Below, piece by piece: positions 20,184 to 29,159 of a stretch of 64,000 bases of DNA. Position 1 is the first letter of the stretch. Every line of letters begins with the position of its first letter. The stretch covers positions 23,424-87,423 of the forward strand of contig NZ_JANLJJ010000015.1 of assembly GCF_029255545.1 (NCBI RefSeq). Direction: 5' to 3'. The notes beneath the pieces are model-generated. The model did no database searches. It was given only the letters and a program-made list of their open reading frames with translations, and had not been told where the DNA came from. The position numbers were made by a program, and so were the translations under genes. Origin of the DNA: Ferrovibrio sp. Its GTDB lineage: Bacteria > Pseudomonadota > Alphaproteobacteria > Ferrovibrionales > Ferrovibrionaceae.

Positions 20184-21923
20184 ATGGCGCTCTCCACGAA
20201 TCTTGTACGGCGCGGCGGCATCTATTATTTCCGGTGCCGCGTCCCCAACGATCTCGTTGCCAGGCTCGGGCGGACTGAACTCAGCCGCTCTCTGGCCACT
20301 GCGAACCCGGACGTAGCCCGCCGGCGCGGTCGCTGGGCGGCGCATCTGGTTGAACAGGTCTGGTTACTGGTCCGCGAGTGCATGAGCCCCGAGCAGATTG
20401 ACGACGTGATCCGCCGCTGGTTGAAGGCGGAGCTTGATAAAGACGAAGTGGCGCGAACCAACACGGCTTTTGCCGGGGATTATGCCGCTCGTCATGGCGT
20501 TGACGTCAAAGCCGTCGCCCGCGAAATGATCGGGTCGGATGCGGCGGCGCAGATGGACGAGTGGCAGCGCCATGCCCTGGACGCCCGATGGGAAGAAGCC
20601 CAGCCCTGGGCCAACACCATCATCCGCGACCAGGGGCTGCCCATAGAGAAAGGCTCGGACAATTACCGGCTTCTCTGCCTACGCCTGCTGCCCGCCCTCG
20701 CCGATTTCCATGGCATTCGGTTGGAACGCTCCGAAGGCAACTGGAGCCACCAGATCGCGCTGCCCTCCGCGCCCATGGTCGCCCCCGAGCTTCTACCTTC
20801 TCCCAAAAAAGGCGGCCAACCACTAAAGGATGCGATTGGCGAGTACCTGACGAGCCTTAAGCGCCCAAATGGGCCGATTGAAAAACGCATCATGGAAATC
20901 AGGGGGTCCCTGAACCTGTTTTCTGGTTGGTTGGGAGAGGACACCGCCATTACGGCAGTAGATCGCGCGACCATGGGGCGCTTCCTGATGGCGCTGGAGA
21001 AGTTGCCGCCCAACTGGACCAAGCGCTTCAAGGGCAAGACCATCCATGAGGTTCTCGAAGCCATCGAGGGCTCCGGGGAGAAGCCACTGCGCTCGAACAC
21101 CATTAATGGACATTTGGGCGTTCTGACAGGTTTCTTTGACTGGTGCATTTCTACCGGCCAACTTGAAGCCGGCACCAATCCCGCAGTCGGCATTCGGGCA
21201 AAAGGCGGACACGATACCGCTCCTGAGAACCAACGAGCGTCCTTCACCGCAGAGGAAGTTCACACGCTGTTCCAATCGCCACTATATACCGGTTGCCGCA
21301 GCGAACGGTTTGCCACAACTCCAGGAACTCAAAAGCCCCGTAACTGGAAATTCTGGATTTTGCTGATCGCGGTCTTTACCGGCACGAGGATCAGTGAAAT
21401 CTGTCAGTTGCGGCCGGAAGACATCCGTGAAGTCCACGGGGTTTGGTGTTTCAGGTTCAACACCAAGGCAGGAAAGCGCCTAAAGACCAAGGCAAGCACT
21501 CGTGATCTCCCAATTCATCACGAACTGGTCAAGATAGGCTTACTAAAACTCGCTCAATCCCGGAAAGGGCAAAAGGAACTGTTACCTGATGTACCAGAGG
21601 CCGTTTACGGAGTTCCTGGGCATAAGCCATCGCGATGGGGCATTCGCTACCTCACCCGCATTCTCGGTAAAACAAACGAGGATGGGGAGAAATATGTGAA
21701 CCACGGATTGCGTCATACGATGGAGACAAAGTTGCGAGAAACGGAAGGCGTGGAGGAGTGGATGCAGCACGCCATCATGGGGCACAAGTACCACCATATT
21801 AGCGATCGCTACGGCAAGAAGCCGGTCCAGCGACTCGCCGCTGCAATGCAACGGGTGGATTTCGGGGTGGACTTTTCGCACCTCTACTTGGAAGGCGAGG
21901 AACAACCAACTCGTGAGTCATAA
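20184..21923 (+). CDS. int: Tyrosine integrase of element 1
   Basis: A 579-aa site-specific recombinase. The N-terminus (ALSTNLVRRGGIYYFRCRVP) is the DUF6538-type start found in many alphaproteobacterial island integrases. A SAM-like core-binding domain lies near 240-340. The catalytic domain shows Arg in FTGTRISEICQL, HxxR in NHGLRHTM, and the final His and Tyr in MGHKYHHISDRYGK. It would insert and excise the element at the tRNA-Ala 3' end. The ATG at 20184 is used; an upstream in-frame TTG at 20163 falls within the arm-site repeats. Confidence 0.93.
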   Translation: MALSTNLVRRGGIYYFRCRVPNDLVARLGRTELSRSLATANPDVARRRGRWAAHLVEQVWLLVRECMSPEQIDDVIRRWLKAELDKDEVARTNTAFAGDYAARHGVDVKAVAREMIGSDAAAQMDEWQRHALDARWEEAQPWANTIIRDQGLPIEKGSDNYRLLCLRLLPALADFHGIRLERSEGNWSHQIALPSAPMVAPELLPSPKKGGQPLKDAIGEYLTSLKRPNGPIEKRIMEIRGSLNLFSGWLGEDTAITAVDRATMGRFLMALEKLPPNWTKRFKGKTIHEVLEAIEGSGEKPLRSNTINGHLGVLTGFFDWCISTGQLEAGTNPAVGIRAKGGHDTAPENQRASFTAEEVHTLFQSPLYTGCRSERFATTPGTQKPRNWKFWILLIAVFTGTRISEICQLRPEDIREVHGVWCFRFNTKAGKRLKTKASTRDLPIHHELVKIGLLKLAQSRKGQKELLPDVPEAVYGVPGHKPSRWGIRYLTRILGKTNEDGEKYVNHGLRHTMETKLRETEGVEEWMQHAIMGHKYHHISDRYGKKPVQRLAAAMQRVDFGVDFSHLYLEGEEQPTRES

Positions 21924-21957
21924 TTTATGAGTCATAAGTTTATGACTCATAAGTTTA
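21913..21957. repeat. Repeated palindromic GAGTCATAA motif after int1
   Basis: Three copies of GAGTCATAA/GACTCATAA separated by TTTAT or GTTTAT. The block 21927-21950 is a perfect 11-bp inverted repeat around a 2-nt centre. It starts inside the integrase stop region. It could be a transcript end, a binding site for an excisionase or regulator, or an origin-like repeat. The rest of 21958-22268 shows no gene; a short open frame there starts inside the repeat. Confidence 0.6.
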
Positions 21958-22268
21958 TGGCTTTTGGACTTTCTTACGTGTCGTGGAAAGAAAGTCGAGG
22001 CCAATCCTTAAAACCTGCCCATCATCCGATTGCCTGCTTTTCCAGGAAAATTCCGGCCGCGCCTGAAAGAGCCGCTCATAAAGCATTGATTTTCCATGGG
22101 CCGGATTTGGGTATTTTTGATGGGGTTTTCGGCGCTTTCCGAGCACGCTCAAAAATAAAATCGGGTCTCAACTCTCATAAAAAAACACGGCCTAATGCCT
22201 ACCCGTTCCTATTCCAACTGATGCCAGGAACGGGATCGGTTGGCGACCCGGATGCGGAATAGAGGGCC

Positions 22269-22778
22269 ATGAAGTCCGACTACGCGATCATCATCGAGCG
22301 CACCGCCTTCGAGGTGGCATTGTCGACCATGGTGACGGGCCACCGGCAGGCCCTCCGCGATCCCCACTGGTGTATGCTGCTGTCGCATGCATCCGGCCTC
22401 CAGGTCGAGACCGCCTGGCTGACAGCAACATTGGAGGGCGACGGGCAATGGTCCCGGCCTGTCAGGGCCGCCGCCCGCCTGCTGCTTCCCCTGGCCGGCA
22501 GGCTTGGATCGGCACCAAGCCTCCGCCTGCTGTATGTCTCGGAGCGGCTGTTCATCGATGGCCTGCCCGTGGAGGCCATGGACATGGGCATGTTCCGCCC
22601 GGCCTTTACCTCAGGGACGCGGATGCGGGCAGCCGTCCAGCGACAGCTCTTCCGTCCGGAGGCCCTGACGGGCAGGAAAGCCTCCTGGCACATCCAGGCG
22701 CCGCTCGCCTCCCTGCCGCTGTTCAGTGCGGACATGGGCGCAGAGATGGCCGGCAACCTGCCGGAGGAAGACCTGTGA
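22269..22778 (+). CDS. Hypothetical protein, first of a two-gene cassette
   Basis: A 169-aa soluble protein that I do not recognise. It has GC-rich coding bias, starts MKSDYAIIIERTAFEV, and is rich in Ala, Leu and Arg with no membrane segment or clear motif. Its stop overlaps the GTG start of the next gene (GTGA), and GGAGG for that gene lies within its last codons, so the two products are translationally coupled and may act together. Confidence 0.65.
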   Translation: MKSDYAIIIERTAFEVALSTMVTGHRQALRDPHWCMLLSHASGLQVETAWLTATLEGDGQWSRPVRAAARLLLPLAGRLGSAPSLRLLYVSERLFIDGLPVEAMDMGMFRPAFTSGTRMRAAVQRQLFRPEALTGRKASWHIQAPLASLPLFSADMGAEMAGNLPEEDL

Positions 22779-23017
22779 TCCTGACCGACACTTGGGCCGG
22801 CCTGATCGATCCGCCCAAACCATTCGGCGACAACGAAGCCGAATGGCTGCACTTCATCGACGACCTGAAGTCGCTGCCCCAGTGTTCCTTCATCGTGCAG
22901 TCAGAACTCTATGCTGCCCGCGAGCAGCTGAGGGACATACGGGCGAGGCAGCGTGGGCAGCAACCGCCCAGATGGACGCCGCGCCTGGTCGAGACCCAGC
23001 TGGAACTGCCGTTCTGA
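22775..23017 (+). CDS. Small hypothetical protein, second of the cassette
   Basis: An 80-aa protein starting at GTG 22775 with a strong GGAGG at 22763-22767. The sequence has WAGLIDPPKPFGDNEAEWLHF and a helical middle (SELYAAREQLRDIRARQR). The stop overlap with 22269-22778 and the good Shine-Dalgarno support a real gene. I know no family for it. Confidence 0.65.
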   Translation: MILTDTWAGLIDPPKPFGDNEAEWLHFIDDLKSLPQCSFIVQSELYAAREQLRDIRARQRGQQPPRWTPRLVETQLELPF

Positions 23018-23481
23018 GGGGGTAGCACCACACGCGGCCGTTTCACCCAGGCTGCATCCATGACAGGATGCCCTCGGCGGGCGATACCGGCGTGCGTTTT
23101 GGACGTGCAAGGCCAGGCTCAACCTGGGCATCGGCCCCTCCGGACGGCCCGCCAACCATCTTCCGTGCTGCCTTCTGCTGAAGGCCAGTGTTGCGCCATA
23201 TGGGATGGCTGGTAAGCGCGTTTATTTCGTCTTACAGCGCTTCCATGACGCTACCCGTTGGCGCCCTAGCCAATTGAGACCGGATGCGCCCAGCGCTCAT
23301 ATCATCGCCGGGAAATCGATAAGCCGACCTTTTAAGGTTAGAGGCTTAGGAAGGCCGGGACACCCTCACCACCCGCATGCAGGCAAACCAATCCTTCTAG
23401 GACCTCCACTTTTAGGCGCCGTCGCATTTGAGAGGCCTATTTACCCATTTGGGATTTCCGGGTCTGTGTGCCTCGCCCGTC
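23018..23481. other. Intergenic region holding repeat copy A
   Basis: A 464-nt gap between the cassette and the convergent M48 gene. The only structure seen is the repeat at 23323-23408. Other short frames lack coding character. Confidence 0.5.
23323..23408 (+). repeat. Non-coding repeat, copy A
   Basis: About 86 nt matching 25114-25200 at roughly 70% by hand alignment with one gap. Shared blocks are GCCGACCTTTTAAGG, AGGAAGGCC, ACACCCTCACCACCC and TTCTAGGAC. The two copies are direct repeats flanking the M48-XRE gene pair. Confidence 0.75.
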
Positions 23482-24615
23482 TCAGTACTGGTCGCACCGG
23501 CGCGGTGTTGCGGAGTAAGCCGCCAGACAATCAGCACGACGCCTGTTGCGAGCCTCCTGCTCAGGCGTCTGCTCCTCCGTACCGGCGGCCTGGGGATTGC
23601 TCACCTGTCCAATCTTACGCTCCGGTAGCAGCGGCTTCCCCGCCGCTCTCTTGCCTTCGATCTCCTCCACAGTCTTTTCCAGCGCCAGGAAGCGCGAGGC
23701 GGTGTCCGGATGTGTCGTTCCGTGGGCGATGGCATTGGGGTTCTGCACGGCCATTTTGCGCCAGAACTTAGGGGCATCCTTGATCCCAAAACCCGCCTTG
23801 GCAGCATAGTACATGCCCACATAGTCCGCCTCGGCCTCGAACTCCTGGGAGAAGGCCATGGCGCCCATGCGGCCGAAAGTGCTCGTCATATCGATTCCAG
23901 TGGCACCACCAATCACAGCCCCCAACAGCATGCCGGCAAACTGGTTGCCCTTCTGCTTATCGACGTGATCCTCGACGTTGTGGGCCATCTCGTGGCCCAT
24001 CACCAGGGCGAGTTCATCGTCGGTGCTGGCATACTGCATCATGCCGGTGGTGAAGATGATGTCTGCGCCCGTGGCAAAGGCGTTCACCATGCTCTGGTTG
24101 ACCACCTTCAGGCCATATCCGCACTGGCGCACGCGGGGCACCACCACGTCGATCTCCTTGCCGCTGCGCAGGACGGTCATGTTGACCGGACCCTCGCCGG
24201 CGGGTGCGAACTTGGCAATGTCGGCCGCGCAGCTGACGGGCTTGCCCTCGACCTTGGTCACGAAGTCCCCGATCTGAACAGCGTCGGCGGCCGAATAGAA
24301 CACCATCGGGTGATCCACGATCAGGTTATAGACCTTGATGGCTGCGATCAGCTCGTTGCCCTTGAACGACTGCTTTTCGGTGGTGTGGACGCCCATCAGC
24401 GCCCGGACATTAGGGCAGCTATCGACGTTCGCGCGGGCGATGCGCGTATAGATTCGATGTGCCCGCTCAGTGTGCCGGCGGTTGTCCTCCAGCACCAGCT
24501 CGAACTGCTTCTGCTGCTCCAGGTCCCGATCGGCCACCGATACGGTCGGCGTGTTGGTGGTCGGCGCACAGGCGGCAAAAGCGAGGGTTACGCCAAGTAG
24601 CCAGAACCGCCTCAT
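23482..24615 (-). CDS. M48-family metalloprotease lipoprotein
   Basis: A 377-aa lipoprotein. The signal ends in the lipobox AFAACAPT (Cys16). A PDZ-like segment near 100-165 reads AAIKVYNLIVDHP..AVQIGDFVTKVEGKPV. The zinc protease core has HEMAH (208-212) and the downstream Glu ligand in EFEAEADYVGMYYAAKAG (about 260). It probably acts on envelope proteins at a membrane surface. The ATG at 24615 is chosen because it begins the lipoprotein signal. It is divergent from the XRE regulator at 24794, with 178 nt between them, so that regulator may control it. Confidence 0.88.
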   Translation of the reverse strand: MRRFWLLGVTLAFAACAPTTNTPTVSVADRDLEQQKQFELVLEDNRRHTERAHRIYTRIARANVDSCPNVRALMGVHTTEKQSFKGNELIAAIKVYNLIVDHPMVFYSAADAVQIGDFVTKVEGKPVSCAADIAKFAPAGEGPVNMTVLRSGKEIDVVVPRVRQCGYGLKVVNQSMVNAFATGADIIFTTGMMQYASTDDELALVMGHEMAHNVEDHVDKQKGNQFAGMLLGAVIGGATGIDMTSTFGRMGAMAFSQEFEAEADYVGMYYAAKAGFGIKDAPKFWRKMAVQNPNAIAHGTTHPDTASRFLALEKTVEEIEGKRAAGKPLLPERKIGQVSNPQAAGTEEQTPEQEARNRRRADCLAAYSATPRRCDQY

Positions 24616-24793
24616 ATCCGCATTTCCCTCTGAAGCGGCCGACTCCAGGTCTTGGTTGAGGGCTGTGGTGGACAGGCAAGACTGAATACAAGGACGATAA
24701 TTCCCATAAGTGTCAGACTTTCCTTGGCGATTCGGCAATATAAAGGGAATATATGCCCTTAATTTACTCGCTGCAAGGTGGTGCTTTCCATGG

Positions 24794-25075
24794 ATGAAGG
24801 CCCGCAAAATTGTGGCATGGAACCTCCGACGCATCCGCGTCGAGAGGGAATTGACGATGGACGAACTGGCCGTGGATGCCGGTGTCGATTCCTCGTTTGT
24901 CGCCCGCATTGAACGGGGCGTCGTCAACAGCAGCATCGACACACTGGAGCGCCTGACCGACGCCCTCAAGGTCAGGCTGATGGAACTGTTCGTTGAGCCG
25001 CTACCGGGCGCGCCGAAACCATCCACGATGAAAAGAGGGCGCCGCCCTTCCCGGACTGAACGTCAAAAGCCTTGA
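24794..25075 (+). CDS. XRE-family HTH regulator
   Basis: A 93-aa protein with a lambda-repressor-type HTH over residues 8-65 (NLRRIRVERELTMDELAVDAG, FVARIERG). The C-terminus is basic. It is divergent from the M48 gene. It resembles the regulator at 40053-40316 of the second element. The ATG at 24794 gives the compact N-terminus usual for the family. Confidence 0.85.
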   Translation: MKARKIVAWNLRRIRVERELTMDELAVDAGVDSSFVARIERGVVNSSIDTLERLTDALKVRLMELFVEPLPGAPKPSTMKRGRRPSRTERQKP

Positions 25076-25113
25076 ACGTCAGGGCCATCCAAGTTGGATG
25101 CCGGAAGCGATCT

Positions 25114-25200
25114 GCCGACCTTTTAAGGATAAGACGCTGAGGAAGGCCGCCACACCCTCACCACCCTCCTGCAAGGCATCATCCGTTTCTAGGACTTCCA
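25114..25200 (+). repeat. Non-coding repeat, copy B
   Basis: Second copy of the repeat at 23323-23408, in the same orientation, between the XRE regulator and the gene at 25292. See copy A for shared blocks. Confidence 0.75.
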
Positions 25201-25291
25201 TTTCCCCGCAGCCGAAAGGCGCCCCTCAGCAAGATCGACAGCCGCAGCTTTGGCCCATAGGCTAAGCCGGCTTTAATCGGGGGTGTTTAAG

Positions 25292-25765
25292 ATGTCGATC
25301 TCAGCCGAGAAGCAGGATGGCCGTTTGGTCGTCACCCTGCCGGAGGAAGCGCTGGAAGCTGCCGAGGCTGTTTCGCTTCTGGAGACGTTTGCAAAGCTTG
25401 GCGCAGAGCAACGATCGACCTTCCTCCAGTCTTTGATGGAAGGTGGGCGGGATGCAGGCCGCGACAAGACTGATCCGATGGTCGGCCTGTCCCCCGAGCA
25501 GCGCCGCTATGTCGGTCTCCAGATCAAGGCACTGCGTGAGCGCGATCCAGGCGCCGAGGAATTCACGGACGCCGATCTGTATGCCCTGACCGAAGCGCAG
25601 CGGCTGCGCATACCCCTGACGGCCCGTCAGCGTCTGACGCTGATACAATATTATGTCGATCGAGAGCGGTTCAGTCCGCCTCCACCGCCCCGTGGTGGGG
25701 GAACTGGCTCACAGGCCATGAACCGAATGGCCGCTCTGGCCCGAACACTCCGCAAAAAGGCATAG
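25292..25765 (+). CDS. Hypothetical protein
   Basis: A 157-aa soluble protein without a recognised family. It is mostly helical and charged, with SLLETFAKLGAEQRSTFLQSL, a middle part LSPEQRRYVGLQIKALRERDP, and a Pro-rich stretch followed by a basic tail (SPPPPPRGGGTG). A GGGGG run lies about 8 nt before the ATG at 25292; a GTG three codons earlier is an alternative start. Confidence 0.6.
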   Translation: MSISAEKQDGRLVVTLPEEALEAAEAVSLLETFAKLGAEQRSTFLQSLMEGGRDAGRDKTDPMVGLSPEQRRYVGLQIKALRERDPGAEEFTDADLYALTEAQRLRIPLTARQRLTLIQYYVDRERFSPPPPPRGGGTGSQAMNRMAALARTLRKKA

Positions 25766-25824
25766 TCTTTTTCCGATGTGTATTTTCGGTTGCAAACCAT
25801 AAGGCTCATCACTACCGTTCGGCC

Positions 25825-26343
25825 ATGTCTGCTGTCGAGCCGCTCTACGTCACTGCCGAAAACGCCCTGGTCAGGGTCGACCGCATGCCCCTGGAAGAGA
25901 TGCTGGCATGCAATGGCAAGTTCAGCCTCGCCCATGCGCTCTGGCAACGCGACCACGCCGAAGATCAAGCGGTGCCGTTTGCTGAGGAGATGCGGCGGCT
26001 GTTCGGGCCGGACCCGGCCCATGTCATCGATACGACGGCGCACAGCCTGCTTGCCTGGCGGATCATCGACTTCGATCACCACCCCTTCGTGCTCGACGGC
26101 GAGGACGCCAGCAATCTGCATCTCGGTGCCATCCGTCAGGCGCCGGCCAGGATCGCCGCCGAACAGACCTATGCCGTGGTGGTCGCCGAGCGGATGCCCG
26201 CCTGCTTCACGGTCTCGATGAGCATCCGTGTCTATCAACGGGCAATGTTCCCCTTCCTCGACCTGACCGGCCAGGTCTCCCGCGTCGTGACGCTGATACG
26301 GCCGCTGACGGCGGGTGTGCCGCTCGCGGCCGTATCGCACTGA
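25825..26343 (+). CDS. Hypothetical protein, possibly PAS-like
   Basis: A 172-aa soluble protein. The second half (TYAVVVAERMPACF..VYQRAMFPFLDLTGQVSRVVTL) has the strand pattern and the P..D..G.V stretch often seen at the end of PAS folds, but this is weak. It ends 3 nt before the end of the convergent gene at 26347. Not otherwise recognised. Confidence 0.5.
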   Translation: MSAVEPLYVTAENALVRVDRMPLEEMLACNGKFSLAHALWQRDHAEDQAVPFAEEMRRLFGPDPAHVIDTTAHSLLAWRIIDFDHHPFVLDGEDASNLHLGAIRQAPARIAAEQTYAVVVAERMPACFTVSMSIRVYQRAMFPFLDLTGQVSRVVTLIRPLTAGVPLAAVSH

Positions 26344-26346
26344 TAG

Positions 26347-27090
26347 TCACGCTGCAATCGTCTGTTCAGGCGCCAGCATGGCCGGCACAGGTCCGGCCTC
26401 GATCTGCGCCAGCATGCCGGCACGATCGATCTGGGTCGTGTACATCCGGGCAAAGCGCCCGACCGCGCCGATCCACCCATCCATCGCCAGGTCAGCCCTG
26501 GCATAGCCGTAGCCATCGACGCGGAGCGGTATGCCGCTGCGGTACAGGTTCTCGTAGACCAGGCCGCAATGGTAATCGACGCCGTAGCGCTTGATGCTGA
26601 TGGCGCGGATCAGATGGGTCAGCAGATAGGCCAGGCGCTGGCTGCGATAGGCTTCCGCCACCACCAGACCGCCGTGATGGCCGATCCGGCCGGTCCAGTT
26701 GCACTCGCGCGGCAGCAGTATCTTGGTCGTGCCCAGCGGCCCCAGCTTTTCCGAAAACAGGCGACCGCTGCGCAGCCAGTCGATCCAGCCGCCACGCCCG
26801 GTCTCGATCAGCCGGAAGGCGATCACTGCCGCGACCTCGCTGGTCTTGCACATCTGGTGGGCGGGATGGTTGGGGATGGTGGAAAGCCGCAACCAGTATT
26901 GCGGCCCGCCAGGGGCGAAGTCGTGGTGGGCTGGGTCGAAGCTCGGGTTGATCCCGACAATGCCGGGCATCCCCTCCAGGCATCGCCGCCAGCGCGACAG
27001 GTCCGGGTCCTGCTCCACGAAGAAACCCCGGGCGTTCAGGGCTTCCAGCAGAAGATCGATGTACTGGTCGGTGGTGCTTCTACGGCGCAT
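26347..27090 (-). CDS. Hypothetical protein with GNAT-like segment
   Basis: A 247-aa protein. The stretch GLVVAEAYRSQRLAYLLTHLIRA (residues about 143-165) resembles the CoA-binding motif A of GNAT acetyltransferases, and VYENLYRSGIPL could be the following helix-strand. The N-terminus (TDQYIDLLLEALNARGFFVE) is helical. Acyltransferase is a guess from this motif. It is convergent with 25825-26343. Confidence 0.5.
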   Translation of the reverse strand: MRRRSTTDQYIDLLLEALNARGFFVEQDPDLSRWRRCLEGMPGIVGINPSFDPAHHDFAPGGPQYWLRLSTIPNHPAHQMCKTSEVAAVIAFRLIETGRGGWIDWLRSGRLFSEKLGPLGTTKILLPRECNWTGRIGHHGGLVVAEAYRSQRLAYLLTHLIRAISIKRYGVDYHCGLVYENLYRSGIPLRVDGYGYARADLAMDGWIGAVGRFARMYTTQIDRAGMLAQIEAGPVPAMLAPEQTIAA

Positions 27091-27381
27091 GGGCGTCTCC
27101 TTGGTTGGCCTGCGCCGCCACTCTAGCTGGAGGCTTCGCCCATAGGTGGTGAATCATGGCTGAGAGGGTGAGGCTGTTTGCAAAGAGCCACCCCACAGAT
27201 CATTGCCAATGAAGACAAGAATTTAAACGACTTTTCGGTATTGCCGGAGATCAGGGTTTGGTCTGCGGCAGCCGATGCCCAAATCCTTCACATGCACGTT
27301 TCCGGATGCCTGGGAGGGGAGGTTGACATTCCTGTCGGTGCTGATTAGTTAGTTATCACTTACTAACTATAGACGGTATCC
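27091..27381. other. Divergent promoter region before the tetR operon
   Basis: This 291-nt spacer separates the leftward GNAT-like gene from the rightward tetR operon. Near its right end it holds the TetR-type promoter and operator listed separately; nothing else coding is seen. Confidence 0.5.
27323..27369 (+). promoter_or_regulatory. Promoter and TetR-type operator
   Basis: TTGACA (27323-27328) and TAGTTA (27346-27351) are 17 nt apart. The -10 lies inside an inverted repeat, TAGTTAGT...ACTAACTA (27346-27369). An operator over the -10 just before a tetR gene fits autorepression of the whole operon. Confidence 0.65.
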
Positions 27382-28008
27382 ATGCGCACCCGCAAACCCG
27401 CCGAAACCCGCAAGACCGAGATCGTCGACGCCACTTTGCGCCTGGCCGATGAGCTTGGTCCGGAACGGCTTTCGACCGAAGCCGTCGCCAATGTCGTCGG
27501 CCTGACCCAACCGGGCATATTCCGGCATTTCCCCACGAAACAGGATTTGTGGAGCGCGGTCGCCGAGCGCATCGGCACAATGATGGAGACGCGCTGGGCA
27601 AAGGCGCAGGAGGCGCGCGCTACGCCCTCCGAGCAGATCGGGAAACTGGTCACCGCGCAGCTACAGTTGATCCAGTCAACGCCGGCAATTCCCGCCATCC
27701 TGTTTTCACGGGAGCTGCACACCAAGAACAAGGTGCTGCGCAAAGCCTTCTTCGCGCTTCTGAGCCGTTTCCACCGTGTCGTTGCCGATCTGGCCGCGCG
27801 CGCGAAAGAGGCGGGGGAGTTGCGGGCCGATCTCGATCCTGACGATGCGGCTTACCTCATCATCGGCCTGATTCAGGGCCTCGCGGTGCGATGGTCGATC
27901 AGCGGCCGCGGCTTCGATCTGGCTCAGGAAGGCCGGCGCCTGCTGGAAATCCAATTGACCGCCCTGTCGGATCAGAAGGCGGCGAAACGCAAGGGGATGC
28001 AGCCATGA
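27382..28008 (+). CDS. TetR-family repressor
   Basis: A 208-aa regulator. The HTH spans residues 10-55 (LSTEAVANVVGLTQPGIFRHFPTKQDLW). The ligand domain carries the C-terminal pattern of the AcrR/TetR_C group (DPDDAAYLIIGLIQGLAVRW). It overlaps the adaptor gene by 4 nt (ATGA) and has a palindromic operator 12 nt before its ATG. It likely represses the exporter operon and is released by a transported compound. Confidence 0.92.
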   Translation: MRTRKPAETRKTEIVDATLRLADELGPERLSTEAVANVVGLTQPGIFRHFPTKQDLWSAVAERIGTMMETRWAKAQEARATPSEQIGKLVTAQLQLIQSTPAIPAILFSRELHTKNKVLRKAFFALLSRFHRVVADLAARAKEAGELRADLDPDDAAYLIIGLIQGLAVRWSISGRGFDLAQEGRRLLEIQLTALSDQKAAKRKGMQP

Positions 28009-29159
28009 AGAAACGCTATCTTCTGGTTTCGCTTGGGCTCGTCGGAGCGATACTGGCGATCCTGTTGTTTGTCTTCATGCGCCCGCTGTCCGTTGTCGTC
28101 GCGGCGCCCGCCGAAAGCCAGCCGATACAGGTCTTCGGTCTCGGTACCGTGGAGGCGCGTATCACCTCCAAAATTGGCTTCGAGGTGGGAGCCGCGCTCG
28201 TCGAGCTGAATGCCGACCACGGCGACCAGGTGGAAAAGGGTAAGGTGCTGGCACGCCTGCATGACACCAAGCAGGTGGCCCGCCTCGCCAAGGCGACGGC
28301 GGGCGTCGTCAACGCCGAAGCGGCGCTGCGCAGGGCCGAGGCCGCCGTCGGCAAGGCCCGCGCCGTGCTCTCCCAGAAGAAGCAGGCAAACAGGCGCAAG
28401 CAGGCGCTTCTGGCGCGACAGACGGTCTCGGTCGAAACGGCTGAGGAGGCGCAGATGGGGGAGGATGTTGCTGCGGCCGAGCTGGCGGTGGCGGCCAGTG
28501 ATGTCGCGGTAGCCAGGGCCGCGCTGGAAGACGCAAGGGCGCAGTATGAGTATGAAAAGGTCCTGCTCGACCATCATGTGCTGAAGGCGCCCTATGACGC
28601 CATCGTTGTGGCGCGTCATAAGGAGCTTGGCGCCGTCCTTACCCCGGGCGAGCCGCTATTCACCCTTGTAGCCCCGGAAACCGTCTGGGCGCTCGCCTAT
28701 GTCGATGAGGCGCAGGCAGGCGGCATCCAGATCGGGCAGCCTGCCGACGTCCGGCTGCGGTCCCTGCCCCGGCAGATGTTCAAGGGCCATGTGACGCGGA
28801 TCGATATTGAAAGCGACCGGGTCAGCGAAGAGCGCCGGGTCTACATAAGCTGCGACCGATGCCCCGAGACCTTTCACCTGGGCGAACAGGCGGAGATTTT
28901 CATCTCGACGGCCAGACTCGGCAAGGCACTGCTTGTCCCCGAAACAGCGATCGAGGGATATGACGGAAGCCAGGGAATGGTCTGGACGGTGGAAGACGGC
29001 GAATTGCGCCGCCGGCAGGTCACGTTCGGCCGCAGAACGCTCGACTCGCGCCTCGAAGTGATCGGCGGCCTGCCGGATGGCGCGCAGGTTGTCGCCATGC
29101 TCCGCCCAGGATTGCGGGAAGGCCGCGCCGCGAGGATTGCGGAAGGCGCAGCGTCATGA
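28005..29159 (+). CDS. HlyD/DevB-like membrane-fusion protein
   Basis: A 384-aa adaptor with an N-terminal membrane anchor (residues 5-28), lipoyl halves near 55-85 and 185-215, and a long Ala-rich coiled-coil hairpin between them (KATAGVVNAEAALRRAEAAV). It links the ABC pump below to an outer-membrane channel. No channel gene is in the operon, so a host TolC-like protein would be needed. The 4-nt overlaps on both sides show translational coupling. Confidence 0.88.
   Translation: MKKRYLLVSLGLVGAILAILLFVFMRPLSVVVAAPAESQPIQVFGLGTVEARITSKIGFEVGAALVELNADHGDQVEKGKVLARLHDTKQVARLAKATAGVVNAEAALRRAEAAVGKARAVLSQKKQANRRKQALLARQTVSVETAEEAQMGEDVAAAELAVAASDVAVARAALEDARAQYEYEKVLLDHHVLKAPYDAIVVARHKELGAVLTPGEPLFTLVAPETVWALAYVDEAQAGGIQIGQPADVRLRSLPRQMFKGHVTRIDIESDRVSEERRVYISCDRCPETFHLGEQAEIFISTARLGKALLVPETAIEGYDGSQGMVWTVEDGELRRRQVTFGRRTLDSRLEVIGGLPDGAQVVAMLRPGLREGRAARIAEGAAS

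Noticed and set aside
21927-22262. A 111-aa open frame after integrase 1
   Set aside because: It begins inside the palindromic repeat and shows no coding bias or Shine-Dalgarno.
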